64,000 bases of DNA, taken from contig JADILM010000005.1 of the NCBI GenBank assembly GCA_016617785.1, positions 1,488,001 through 1,552,000 on the forward strand, read 5' to 3'. Shown in pieces: positions 22,401 to 33,775 of this stretch. How positions within the stretch are numbered: position 1 is the stretch's first letter; each line of letters opens with the position of its first letter. A model generated the notes under the pieces. That model worked only from the letters and a program-made list of their open reading frames with translations. It ran no database searches and had not been told where the DNA came from. Origin of the DNA: Sporobolomyces roseus (Eukaryota > Basidiomycota > Microbotryomycetes > Sporidiobolales > Sporidiobolaceae). A program made the position numbers and the translations under genes.

Positions 22401-25400
22401 ACCTACGATACCAAGGGAAAGGTCGAACGCACGACTTACTCGAACGCTATCGAACGAGAATTGGCAAAGCAGGCGCTCAAGAATTGCTTGGTTTCGAACG
22501 ACCAGTTGAATCGATTTCTTGTTGTTTGCAAACACAACTCAATGGTGAGCTTCTTTTACTACCGTGTCTCCCTCTCATTCGAGCATTCGACTCATGTTTG
22601 TACCCGCTCTTCAGGCCTGCATCGGAATGCTCCTCGACGCGATCCACGTCAAGAATGCTACCGACGTCTTCGCTCCCGTCGTCGATCATCACCCCTTCTT
22701 CGAGCTCAACATGACTGCAGCGGGTGTCAACGCCGTCGTCAACAGTCGCAAATTCGCCTCGACTTGGTCCTCGGCGACTGCGAAACTCCTTCTGTCTGAA
22801 TCTCTCCAGCTTCCCACACGATTTTCCCTCTTTCCCTTCGCCTACAATGCCGATCCCGCCGAACTACCCTCTTCGCCTCTGTCACTCACTGCAGCTTACG
22901 TACTCGGAAACATCTCGAAACACATCGACGATTCTGCCCCTCCCTACTCTTCTCTCCTTTCGAAGCTGGTCGACGCGATCAAATCGATTGACACTCTCCC
23001 CAATGCACCTCCTCCAGTTTTCGCCGAACTCTCGCAACAGCTCGTCGGCTGCTTTCATGGTTGCGACACTGTTCCGACCCGACTCCTCGACCTTCACTGG
23101 CAACCCAGCAACATCTCGGAGTTTGAGGACGGAAAGAAAGAAGCGATGGAGCGAATTGTCGAGTTACTCAGATTTATCGCTGGACTTGCCCAGAGAGGTA
23201 TCAAGGAAGGGATTGAACATGTTGAAGAGGTGGAGAAAGTGAACGAGAAGAAGAAGTCCTCAGGAGGACGAGTGAAGCGAAGTGGGCAACTCAAGACGAT
23301 CGCAACGATTGGGGAGTACGAGTCATTGACGGTCGAAGGAGTTGAATCGAAGATCGATAGTAGCGGGGATGACGGAATGGAGAATACGGTTCCAGGAGGG
23401 ATTGGAGCGAAAGAGTTCCGAGTTTTCTCTCATCGTTGGGATGCTCTGTTGGGTCGGAACACAGTGGTGAGTCTTCCGAAAATCCCGGCTGATTCAGCGC
23501 TCGGTACCAACTCTTTCTCTTTCGATCAGGCATTCGAGCCTCAATTTTGCAAGCTCAACTCCCAACTTGTCGCTTATCTCACTCGTACACCTATCTCAAG
23601 CGAAGGAGAAATCGTTCCTCCGATCGTCAAGCTCTTCGCTCAAACCATCTCCCGTCGAGCTCAAGCGATCGATCAGATGAATCTCATCAGTCTCTCCCCT
23701 GCTTCTCTCGATCACGACACGGAGATGGAGGAGAATCAGCCTTCAGATCAAAGGAACGCTGCCACCGTCACCAGAGCTAGGGAATCGGCCGATCGATTCA
23801 TGAGGCTCGCCAGGGGAGGGCAAGTTGCGAGTTTGAGAAAAGGGAAAGAGAACGAAATCGCTTCTCCTGTGGATTCGCTAAGGAGGGAAGCTATGGATGT
23901 CGACGGAGCTGGGATGGTTGAAGGAGGTGGGGCTGGTGGTATCGATCGAGGAGGAGGAGGAGGATCTTCAACTTCAACTTCAACTTCAACTTCAACACCT
24001 GCTCGCACTGCCGTCGATTCCGCCAATCCTCGTGCTCCACCCGCGAACTACTCGAATACAGTTCGACTGGCTGATCAAGATCGATGTCGTCCAGTTCTTA
24101 CCGGGAACGGCGTCCATTTCCTCGTCTTCGAAGAGCGATTTCATCAATACGAGAAAGGCAAACTTGGACCTGGAGAAGTATACAACTGTCGCCGCCTCAT
24201 TCCTGGGATTCACGACTCCGGGATCATCAAGTTCAAGAGGGTTCAGCAAGGTTCAATCGCTGAGATCGAGGTCGACGAGGAGTTACTCGCCGAGTTCGAA
24301 GCTGCTACGAATCGGGTTCAACGACTCTACACTGCTCCTTTCCCTATCAATTCTACCTTCACCGACCGCTATCTCCTTATTCCTCAGTCGGGTCACGATT
24401 TCATAGCCACAACTTTCACGACATCTTTCGGCTCACGAATCCCTTACGATCTCATCGTTCTCAAGGAAGGGGAACTTCAACTTTTCTACATTGATCCTCG
24501 TCGAGCGGAGTCGGATGGCATGAAACTGATGGAGAAGCATCACGGTGAGTTCCTCGCTCTGTTCCTCTCGAGTTGTCGAGGATGCAGACTGAGCAGAAAG
24601 TTTGCTCACTCTGTAGTTCCCCGGTCTCTTCCTTGGACAAATGCCTTCCCTCTCCTGCTCAGCAAGAAGAAGAAGAGGAAACCGAAGCAAAGGAAGAACT
24701 CGAAGGTAGGAGAGAATTCGAAAGGAACTCACGACGACGACGACTTCTTCCGAACCGCTACCGAACAGAAGAAGATCCCGGACCTTCATTACGCACTCGA
24801 AAAGACTCGCTGGTCTCAGATCGTCATTCGACGAACGATTAAACGTGACAGTTATAGTTGGAAGAGGCGGGAAGCGAGGGAGGAAGTTCTGAGTGAGGAG
24901 ATGGTTGTTCACAGAGGTATCGATGGGAGGGAGTTCGAGCTAGTCGATGCCGAACCTATCTTCGAGCTCGTTGGAAGGGAAGAGATTCAGTGGTTCAATC
25001 CGGATCGCTGGAAACGAGGTCGACGACAAGGACCAATACACTTCTACGACGCTGATCCTCTCCTACTCCTTCCTGCTGGTCCTCCTCTTTCCTCTCCTCC
25101 GACTTCAAGAGCTGTTCGAGCTGTCAAAGAGGCAGAGGGCGCCCTTGGAGGAACCCCAAGAGAATCGAAATCCCAACATTCCCTCATCTCGGTCGACCCT
25201 GGAGAGAAGTTCCTCGTTGCAGCTCACGTCTCGCAACCTGGGAGCCAACGATCTTCATTCATCTGTCTAGGGAAGGAGGGTCCTGCAGAGGAAAGGCGGA
25301 GAGCAGCGGCGATTAGGAGGGAACTCGGAAATCAAGGGTTGCAAGCTCAATTACTTGAAGATTTCACAGGTTCGTCTTCTCCTTGGCGACCAATCGAGGC

Positions 25401-26629
25401 TCTTCTTCGTCTAACTCGAAACTGATGAACTATTGTTGTTGCACAGGTTCAAAGAATGGTTCTTTCAGCAAAACGTTCTCTCGAATCTCGTCCCGAAACA
25501 ACCCTTCTTCGACGACTACCGCCGCCCCTCCTCTTCCTTTCATCTCGTCTCCTCATATCATCCCCATTCAACGCACGCCTTTCTTGAACTCGTTCGCGAC
25601 TCTCCTTCCTGCCCCCCTCATCCGCATTCTCCTCGCATCCCCCGACGTTCGACTGACTGCATTCAATCTTCAAAACTCTCGTCAGCAACAACGTCATCAT
25701 CAATCGCAAGCGGCATTAGCGATCACCAAGGCTGTTCCTCGAGTAAAGACAGTCAAAAATGGGAAACCAAAGTTTGTTAAGCAGACAGCAGCTTATGTTA
25801 TAGGAGCTGGAGATGGAAAGACGAAAGCGTGGGGAATGGGATTCGGGTCAGCTTTCGTCAAGTGGCTGTATTACGGTGCGAAGAGTCGAGGAGACTTCAG
25901 CAAGGTTTACTTATTGAAGGTTCCCGAGGCTTATACTTCACAGCTGTGTCCGAGATGTATCAAGCCGTGAGTTCAACATCTCACCTTACCACTTGATCCT
26001 TTCCTCCTCCCATCATTCGACTTTCACTCCTTGCGACTTCGACAACTTCTTTCTCTCGAGGGAGGTAATCGATGGTTCCTTTCTCTTCCCGTCGCTCATA
26101 TCCCTCGCATCCTCTCAACTTGACTTCCGCCACAAGAAGCCGTCGGAACACGCTTGACTGCGCGCTGACATCGTTCGACTTGGTTCTTAGGCTCATCTAC
26201 GCCGCTGAATTCGTTGGAAAGATCCTCAAACTCGACCTCCGCATTCTCGTCTGTCTCTGGTGCAAGATCCACTGGCATCGAGACAAAGTCGGAGCGATGA
26301 ATTTAGTCGCGAACCTCGCCAACTTCCTTCGTCTTCGCCGCAATGCTCGAGCACCACTCCTCAGTGTTCAACTCGGTCACGGCCCTCGATTCTCCGGCTC
26401 AAACCCAACAACCAAGCTCTCGATCGCTTACTACTCGATGCAAAGGAAGGAAGAAGGACGAGATGCAGATAAACTCGAATCTGAGCGATTCACAGAGTTG
26501 ATTGAGGGCATGGAGGAGGTTGAACAGGAGAAGAGAAGGGTTGTCAAGGATTTGAAGGATGCTGAAGTAGAGAATGGCGATGATGAGGATGGAGGGGAAC
26601 CGTCAACAGATTCAGAGGACGACGAGTGA
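19440..26629 (+). CDS. Giant FEN/XPG-like nuclease fused to a Fanzor/TnpB-type RuvC nuclease
   Basis: Ten exons (19440-19707, 19775-20272, 20406-20467, 20547-21996, 22060-22544, 22615-23466, 23530-24544, 24617-25369, 25447-25966, 26191-26629) total 6342 nt, a 2113-residue protein, with every junction in phase. N-terminal part: starts MGISQAWK, then YLDVNS (D96), HADHHDRRGK (D157, D160), HREADDS (E303, D305, D306) and LVTGDSDPIF (D361, D363). This is the acidic order of FEN/XPG-like PIN-fold nucleases. The middle (about 400-1700) is unrecognised with low-complexity linkers. C-terminal part: SLISVDPGEKFLVAAHV (RuvC-I, D1737), YVIGAGDGKTKAWG, KVPEAYTSQLCPRC (E1955, C1962, C1965), CLWC (1989, 1992) and HWHRDKVGAMNL (D1999). 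This is the RuvC and zinc-ribbon signature of TnpB and its eukaryotic relatives, Fanzors. Catalytic candidates are intact. The tail is acidic. Guide RNA dependence and host role are inference. Confidence 0.85.
23967..23996 (+). repeat. (TTCAAC)5 coding microsatellite
   Basis: Five hexanucleotide units encode a Ser-Thr repeat after a GGA run encoding poly-Gly, in a linker of the large nuclease gene. The unit is a multiple of three, so length changes keep the frame. Confidence 0.85.
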
Positions 26630-26934
26630 AGAGCAATTTTGCATTTCAGCTAGCAGTATTTATGTATCGTACAATGCACACGACAAGTTGTTCGATCTTT
26701 GAGAATACTCGAGCTTGTTTTGCGACGAGAGCTCTCATTGAATCTTCCCAGAATCTGGAATCAGGTTTAGCGATAGCTTTGATCGATGCAGTTTCGGGTG
26801 AACATTGTGTAAATTGCGAATGCGGAACATCTGTCGAAAAGAGGGAGAGGAGAGGAGATACGAGCTATGATCGTAAAAATAGAGACGAGAAGCGGCTACA
26901 GACAAAAAAAAATGGTTCGAGAGGCTGATCGGAT
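26630..26934. other. 3' flank of the Fanzor-like gene
   Basis: About 300 bp between two convergent genes. No gene seen. In TnpB and Fanzor loci the guide RNA often overlaps or follows the 3' end of the nuclease gene, so this and the last exon are the place to look for one. Confidence 0.4.
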
Positions 26935-27382
26935 TTAGCGGTTCCAACTAGGTTGAGGAGGCGCACAATACATTGACGTCAAGCTGTTGTAGCTCCATTT
27001 GGTCGGAGGCGACCAAGAAGATTGGGTAGGGAGCGAAGGAAGCGAAGGAAGCGAAGGAAGCGAGTCGATTGGAAGAGCGTCCTTCATTTGTTTCGAATTG
27101 GACGTTGAACTTTGACTCTTCTTGGCTCCTCCCTGCTTTGCAGCAGACTTCTTAGCGGCTTTCGAGCGCTTGGACTGTGATAGAAGGAAGAGAGGCTCAA
27201 AAGAGGTTTCGAGGGAAAGTCTTTGTCAGAAAGTATGAGGGAAAACGTACTTGAGGTTCTGCTTTCAACTCGGTATCTTCTTCCTCCTCTCCAGATGCAA
27301 GAGCTGCCTTCCAGATGCCAGAAGCTGCGGTAGCAGCGGCACGCTTTGGTCGATAAGGCGTAGAATTTGAGTCGCTTTGCAT
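26935..27382 (-). CDS. Small basic hypothetical protein
   Basis: Two exons. Exon 1 encodes MQSDSNSTPYRPKRAAATAA, then GEEEEDTELKAEPQ. A GTACGT intron with a CACAG acceptor leads to SKRSKAAKKSAAKQGGAKK, a Lys/Ala-rich stretch that could act as a nuclear localisation signal. A three-copy SLP repeat follows and the end reads MYCAPPQPSWNR. About 125 residues, no known domain. Convergent with the large nuclease gene. Nuclear location is inference from composition only. Confidence 0.6.
27033..27059. repeat. 9-bp tandem repeat, 3 copies (gcgaaggaa)
   Basis: Coding repeat giving Ser-Leu-Pro units in the small basic protein on the minus strand. Confidence 0.8.
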
Positions 27383-28856
27383 CGGGTCGGAGGGCTTGAG
27401 GGCTTGAGGGAGGGAGGGAGAAAAAACGATATTCGATAGATTGTAAGAGATCTCTCTAGCGGGAGAATACTGGAGATTCGACTAAACAAGGTGAGGCGGG
27501 TGTTGAGTGAAGGAAGGAGGAAACGAGGAAAACTGACATTCCTTGAGTAGCGAAAGAGCAGCTAGCTCGATTGACCTGTTGCGTAGATGGAGCTGGTAGG
27601 TATAGCTCCAGTCGAAGGTCGAGAGGTGAAACGAGGGAGTGCAAGAGGAGAGGGCAGTTGAAATTGTTCAAAAAATTCGCGACGAGCTGTGGAAATGACG
27701 GGAGTAGGCTAGGCAGTTTCGGACGCTTAATCCCTTTCCAGGATATCTCGGCGTATGCTGAGCCTTGATCGAAAGAACCCGAAACGAGTAGTAGCAGGAA
27801 AGGAGAGAGAAACTCGAAACCCCAAAATCGAGTCTCCTGCTCTCGAATGCGAACGAGGTAACCATTCTTAAGATATTTGAAACGGTAGCCTACACACAAG
27901 TTTGACTTTATAACAGAAACACGTGAAACGAGTGTTTTGAAAGTCGAAAAGAGTTGCGATTCGTTTGTCTTCGCACTTTCCGAAAGCCGATTTGCTTCTC
28001 TTCTTCCTTCCCATCACTTTTTCAATTTCTTTCCCTTTTTCTTCACTTCAAGAGTCGTGAGTAGCTTCCTCAACTCGCTCACACTCTCCAAAGTGGTCCT
28101 GATATCATTTGTTGACTCCATTAGGAGTTTCCGACTTTATCTTCACTCCTCTCTCTCTCTCTCTCTCCTCTCTCTTTCCCCTCTCTCTCCCCCTCGACTC
28201 TCCCCGTCTTCGAGGATGGTGAATATTTGAGGACAAGTGATGACAATCGAATGGGGGAAAGCGAGTTAGGTCCGTTGCCACTCTCTCTCTCTCTCTGATC
28301 TTCCTCCTCGAAAGAGGATCACTGACTGCTTTCGCCTCGATGTTCATAGGAGTTGCCCTTCGGGGAGGTGCCTAACCCCGAGTACCTCTATCTGTATCGA
28401 TTGTTGAGAATGCTTGTGAGTTTTGACTTCTCTTTCGTTCGCATCGCAAACTAATCTTCGCGTTTCAAAAGTTGCTTCTCTTTACGTCACGAATCTTCAA
28501 ACATTCATCTCCTTCAAGACAGGTTCCATCCCCCCTCTCTACCTCCCTTTCGTTTCCCATTAATCTTCTTCTCTTTTACTTTTCATTTCACCCACTCTTG
28601 TCGCTCGTTTCTCTTTTCCCTTCTACTTTACCTCTTCGGAGGAACCACCCTCGTTTTAGTTTGGGTTCTTTTTCGACTAGCCAGTCACGAACAATTACCA
28701 CTTAGAACAGTAGTTTTGTTACTTTTCGCTTTTGGTATCGTGGCTCGTGTAATCGGGACAATTGAACATTACTATCCGCCCACTTTTCGGCTCGCTTCGT
28801 TGACCGGCTAAGTTGACTTTCTCTCCTCACTCACCCATCCACCTCGCGAAAGAAAG
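27383..28856. other. Long divergent intergenic region
   Basis: About 1.5 kb separating divergent genes. The plus-strand half (28000-28700) is strongly pyrimidine-rich with CT microsatellites. A 147-codon minus-strand frame at 27456-27899 lacks any motif and is probably not coding. Confidence 0.5.
28150..28167. repeat. (CT)n microsatellite
   Basis: Pure CT dinucleotide run inside a longer pyrimidine tract; a second (CT)8 run lies at 28281-28296. Confidence 0.8.
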
Positions 28857-29710
28857 ATGGCATCTCAAGAACGAATCAACACAGTCATCAGGAACCGATT
28901 ACAACGAACTCTAGATTCGTTGAGTACGGCCGGGTTCTCAAGAGCAATCGCTAAACGAATCGTTTTGGACCAAGTGAGCGTCTCGGGAGTCGTCATGGAC
29001 GGAGAGGAAGATACTGTAAGCTACTGCTTCATTCCCATGCTTCTTCGAGCTATTTCGAAGAGGGAAACTTTCGACGGAACTCTCGTTTTATCAAGCGAAC
29101 CCACCATTCTCGCACTCAAGCCTCTCCCCGTTCCTCCTACAGCCCTGACTGACATCGTCTCATTCATTCTCCCCGATAGAAACCGACGAAATCCGCTCAA
29201 TCAACCGTTTCCTGCCTAATCCCGGTCTCTCAAGACATGTGTAACGTCGCAGGCAATCTCCATGGTGGATGCGGAGCCTGGCTAGTCGATCACTGTTCTT
29301 CACTCGCACTATTGGCTTTATCAGGAGGGGACGAGGGAGAGCAGAGATGGACGACCAGCGGAGTAAGCACGAATTTGAACTTGAATTACATGAAAGCTGC
29401 TCCTGTAAGCCCCTTTTCTCTTAGCCCAATACGTGAGCTGGCTGATACGAGGGTTGTTTGGATTTAGTTGGGAACGAATTTGAAGCTTGTGACTCAAGTG
29501 TTGAACTTTGGAAGAGTAACGAGTTTACTGGAAACTAAGATTTATAATGCGTGAGTTTCCCTTCCCCTGTTGAGACTCGGGAAGATGAAACACTGACATA
29601 GAATGGAGGATAGGGATACAAATCAATTGTTGACGGTTGGGTGGCATACGAAACAAGATCAGTACAGGCCTCCTGTAACGAAATCGAAAAGGGGGAAATC
29701 GAAATTATAA
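28857..29710 (+). CDS. Hotdog-fold thioesterase (PaaI/ACOT13 type)
   Basis: Exon 1 encodes MASQERINTVIRNRLQRTL. A 164-nt intron (29016-29179) leads to SAQSTVSCLIPVSQDMCNVA and the hallmark NLHGGCGAWLVDHCSSLALL. The HGG helix start and the following Asp are the usual active-site region. TTSGVSTNLNLNYMKAAP, LKLVTQVLNFGRVTSLLETK and TVGWHTKQDQ complete the fold over three short exons. About 180 residues, complete. ACOT13 relatives hydrolyse acyl-CoA; the exact substrate is not readable here. The N-terminal helix has no clear mitochondrial signature. Confidence 0.85.
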
Positions 29711-30489
29711 AGGCTGGATTGAACTTGAAGGAATACAGGTGGATGTTGTAGAGCTTTGTTCAGGATGGGATGTCATCGGCTTGTTTTGGTCGATAGCTCG
29801 TGGTCGTTAGAGAGAACAGAAGCGAGAAATCCTGAGGTTGAGCGAGATAGACGAGAGAACGATCGATGAATAGCAGGATCGATTCAGCCAGCGCTTTGCA
29901 ATAGTCTCATGAGCCTTTGAGCGTACGGAGCGCGAGTCGAGTGAGTGGTAAGAGGTCAAGAGGAGCGAGTTAGTATCTCTGCCTTAAACTTCTGATTCAA
30001 CATCAACAGATCGCTCATTCGCCTATTCCGAGATCTCGACAAGTAGCTAAATAGGTTAGTCAGCTAGGTCTCGTCTTCATATACAATGAGACGCGGGAGA
30101 AGGAGGACTTCATCAACAAAGCAACTTCAAACTATCGATTCTGAACACTACAAGCTGATGAGGGTGACAGGGACATCGGAGGAGGAGAAATGAGTGATCC
30201 GAGTGTACTTGGAGGATCTCAGTGGTCGAGCAATCGCGATGGAGAGGTCCAACTGAGGTGGAGGTGGAGAGGGAGTCAGCGGCTCAAGCACAGCAGAAGG
30301 GACTCAGCTGGAGCGCACGGAGGATCTTATCGTGAGGCTGAAGTGGTAGAGAATTCAAACACCTTCAAAGAGGTTTGTCTCATTGTCGAGCAAAGTTGCT
30401 GATCCCTTCGCTCTCCCTTCCTCTCCCTTTCCAGACGCCCAAACCGATTACCGACCCTATTCCAGACACAAAGAAGCTTCCACGACAAG
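29711..30489. other. Intergenic before NAA10
   Basis: About 780 bp with no supported gene; a short frame at 30190-30402 has no motif and probably lies in the NAA10 leader. Confidence 0.5.
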
Positions 30490-31391
30490 ATGAACATTCG
30501 AAGAGCGACGATCGATGATTTGATGGGAATGCAAAATTGCAATTTACACAATCTGCCAGAGGTGAGCTCTCCTCTCCTCTTTCTCTGCAGGGAGCGGCCC
30601 GTCGTCGCTGTACCATCTCAGTAGTATGCGACTTCCGTACGATGCTGACAACGCTATTTGTTCTCTTCTCGAATCTATGAATAGAACTATCAAATGAAGT
30701 ATTGTGCGAATCTCTCTCTCGCGACCCATTCACCTCGCTTTCCCGAGCTGACGGGTCGAGAGCAAACTTCGAGCAGATCTCTATCATGGGTTGACATGGC
30801 CTCAAGTCTCGTTCGTAGCGGAAGATCACAAAGGACGAATCGTCGGATACATTCTCGCGAAAATGTAGGCTTCGACACTGCTATCGCTGCATCTTCGCTT
30901 ACAGCGTCACTGATGCGACTCGATCGAATACTTACAGGGACGAAGAAGCAACTGAGGATCCTCATGGTCATGTCACGTCGATTTCGGTGTTGAGAAATTA
31001 TCGAAGGTTGGGATTAGCGAATAAACTTATGCAGCTTTCCCGTGCGTCGCTCGCACACCTTCTACCTCTTCGTGTCATTCTGACGAAGTAGGAGTTGGTG
31101 CCGAATGCGCAGAACAATCGATGAAGCAAACTTACAACGCTTCTTTCGTTAGTTTACATGTCAGGAAGACGAACAGGGCGGCGTTGGCACTGTATAAGGA
31201 TACATTGGGATTTGAGGTGGTCGATATCGAGAAGAGTTATTATGCGGATGGAGAGGTACGTTCATTCCGAGATTGAATCCTCTGTTTTCATGTAGTCGGA
31301 ATTGGGTCGAAGCTTGAGAGGGTTGGGCACTGATCATCTCTTCTGAAAGTGTGTACAGGATGCCTACTCGATGAAGTTGTTCATGAAGTGA
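30490..31391 (+). CDS. NAA10: NatA N-alpha-acetyltransferase catalytic subunit (NAA10/ARD1)
   Basis: Exon 1 (30490-30561) encodes [20 protein letters not shown] and NLPE. A 19-nt microexon (30685-30703) encodes NYQMKYY with its last codon split. Then come [16 protein letters not shown] and [12 protein letters not shown], an intron splitting the Met codon, and [30 protein letters not shown] is the acetyl-CoA-binding R/Q-x-x-G-x-G/A region; [20 protein letters not shown] and [17 protein letters not shown] complete the GNAT fold; the end is [12 protein letters not shown]10 acetylates nascent N-termini after methionine removal, at the ribosome with NAA15. The protein stops right after the catalytic domain, without the longer tail seen in animal orthologues. 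Confidence 0.93.
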
Positions 31392-32770
31392 TTTATACCC
31401 CGTTTTGAACTTTTCTTTTCACGGAATCTCAAAGACAACTTCAAACACTCAACGTTCCTCGCTCTCACGCTCCATCATTGTGTCCGAAGCGTGTTCTATT
31501 GAGTCCTGCGCTCATCAAGGAGCGGCTGAAGAATGCGAGAGGGGAGAGACAGCCGAAGTGGGTACGAGAAGAAAAGAGGAGGTGAGTGTAGATCTCCATC
31601 TGGTTCAGAGACATCTCACTTCTTACTTGCAGAACCTCGAAAGGGCATTTGCACACACGCTAATCCTCACCATGGAGTGGAACCGAAGCTGACGAGTCGT
31701 TCGTGGTCTGTCGCGAAACAGCTATCGCGAAGTCTTTTCTCGTTGTTCCAAGTCTCGCACATCTGCCATTTCGTGTCTCGGCTTCACTCTCGCTTTCGAA
31801 TCTCTGTTAGGCCTTTCGGCTGCCTAGCACATCTACTTTCGTCGCCCACCTTGACGATTTCATCACTTCTCGATGTGGTTCCAACCCCTCGCACTATCTG
31901 AACAGAGTAGCTAATTCCGTTCGACGGGGCTCCGGTACGGCGCCACCAGACAACCAAAGGGTGACCTGCGAGGAGTGATAGTCGGACAGACGAAGAACAG
32001 GTACGAGATCTTCAAGAGACCTCTTCTTCGCTCTTGCCGAAAAAAGCTGAGAACCTTCGCAGAAGCATCTACAGATCGCTTGAACTTCTTTCGACTCTGT
32101 TTGATCTGCAAAGCGTACGGCGCATGATCTTGGAGCTCGCATGCTGCTAACGAGACATATTGCTCACTGCGACGCCATCTTCGGAAGCTATTTTTCGCTT
32201 TCCTCCTCATCTTCTGCGCCTTTTCCCGCTCGTCTTCGTATTCCTGCTGCTGAATTCTCGCTCTCTCTCCTTGAGGTACTGTAGATCTTTTCCTCGTTTC
32301 TCGGTTAAGGAGGGGTACCGCTTCTTTTTGTTTCCCTTCTTTTCCTTCTTCTCTTCCGTCGTTCGAGACTTCTTTCCCCTCTTCTCCATTCTTTCCGACC
32401 AACAAAACTATTTCGACCTCGTTCCATCCCAGATCTCTACCTTTTTCTAGCCGAGTCGCCAGGACTTCTTTCCCGACTTCTCACCGAAACTCCGTCCTTT
32501 CCTTCTTCCTCTCAAACTTTCGCTGTACCAATCGACTTACACACACAGCCACTCTAATCCCCACGTACGGTCTCCTGCGTCGACAATCAGAACATAGAAG
32601 TCAATAGAGTTTTTCGAGAATAGGTTGTGACCCGTCCTCGAAAGAAATTGTTGGTTCGAATCGTTCAACAATCGCACCACATTTCGGCTTCGACAGACCC
32701 TTACGCCCGCTTCTCTACCATACTTAGCACTACAACGACCTTCTCCCCCGAAAGAGGAGGTACAAGCAAG
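31392..32770. other. Intergenic, no supported gene
   Basis: About 1.4 kb. The second half is T/C-rich on the plus strand, consistent with the leader of the 32771 gene. A 164-codon antisense frame (31911-32405) is the mirror of this tract. Confidence 0.5.
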
Positions 32771-33392
32771 ATGCTACACCCATCTTCGAAAGTCTCGCAA
32801 CAACCCTCCGGCTTAACAATCCATCCTTCTCTTTCCCTCTTCGATTCTGATTCCACTTCCACTTCTCCTCCACCCGCAATATCTCCTCCCGTATCAACGA
32901 ATACAGCAACCTCCTCCAAGTCAGTTTCAGCTCCCTCTCCAGTTGGTTCGCCTTCTTCGACTTCGCTCCTTCGTGCATCCCCGCAACCTCGCACCGGTCT
33001 GTCCTCGTCGTCCCCGCTCACACAAGCTTCATTGAAGGCTCGGGAAGAAGCGCGAGGTGTGAATCGGGATGTCAAAGATGTAGAGAATGGGAATCAAGAT
33101 TACATGAATCTCGGGAGAATGCAAACAGGAGACAGGGACGGGAAGGGATACTTCAGTGGGGATATGGACGAATGGGAAGATTGCTCTTCGGAGGTGACGG
33201 AGATGGGGAGGAAGAATGGAGAAGCAGAACAGGACGAGCCGGAGGAAGATATTATGGGAGACTACGAAGAGGGCGCAACTCCCACTCTAGGTGAGTCTCC
33301 CTTCCTTCTGAGACGAGTCAAGTGAACATGAGACTGATGATGAGATCGATACTGAGCAGAAACTTTCAAGGAGGTGCTCAAGGTGGCTTGAG
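32771..33392 (+). CDS. Hypothetical Ser/Pro-rich acidic protein
   Basis: ATG at 32771 (MLHPSSKVSQQPSGLTIHPS) opens a frame that is Ser/Thr/Pro-rich, then acidic (DMDEWEDCSSE; EQDEPEEDIMGDYEEGATPT). A GTGAGT intron near 33292 with a GAGCAG acceptor at 33360 splices in phase to ETFKEVLKVA and stop. About 185 residues. The end, TPTLGETFKEVLKVA, looks conserved in style but I cannot name a family. An earlier non-ATG part of the frame extends upstream to 32627 and is not favoured. Confidence 0.6.
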
Positions 33393-33775
33393 AACGGAAA
33401 CGACGGATGGAGAAAGCCAGATTTGATACCCCTACGCTACGTATACCGCTCTTAGATTACGACTCGCTCGCATGTCACTCGAAAGAGATCCTCCTCTGTA
33501 CTCAGCTTACCTTGGTCAGTGCAAATGAGGCGCACAATCCGAGAAGGGTTAGCGAAACTCAGGCTGTTTTCGAATTGCGAAGAGCTCTCGCGCTCTTGTT
33601 TTTTTTGGGACCTCACCGATGAGCCTACTTCGCCGTCAAGCTGAGCGAGCAAAGTCGCGAGAGACTTGAGAGATGAGCGACAAAGTTTGCGAGATTCCGT
33701 TGCGAAAGCGAGAGATTCCAAAACTTGCTCATCTTCCTCCCTCTCTTCACTTCTCTGCTCAGTCTACCTTACAAC
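33393..33775. other. Intergenic before the oxidoreductase
   Basis: No supported gene. Confidence 0.5.

Noticed and set aside
19440..26629. Reading the region as two or more separate genes
   Set aside because: All ten exons keep one frame, the total is a multiple of three and no internal stop or promoter-like gap appears; still testable by cDNA.
27456..27899. 147-codon minus-strand frame
   Set aside because: It has hydrophobic low complexity with no motif and no supporting splice structure, and it lies in a divergent promoter region.
28105..28347. Arg/Glu-rich minus-strand frame
   Set aside because: Produced by CT microsatellites read on the other strand.
31911..32405. 164-codon minus-strand Lys/Glu-rich frame
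   Set aside because: It is the mirror of a pyrimidine-rich leader; composition explains it.
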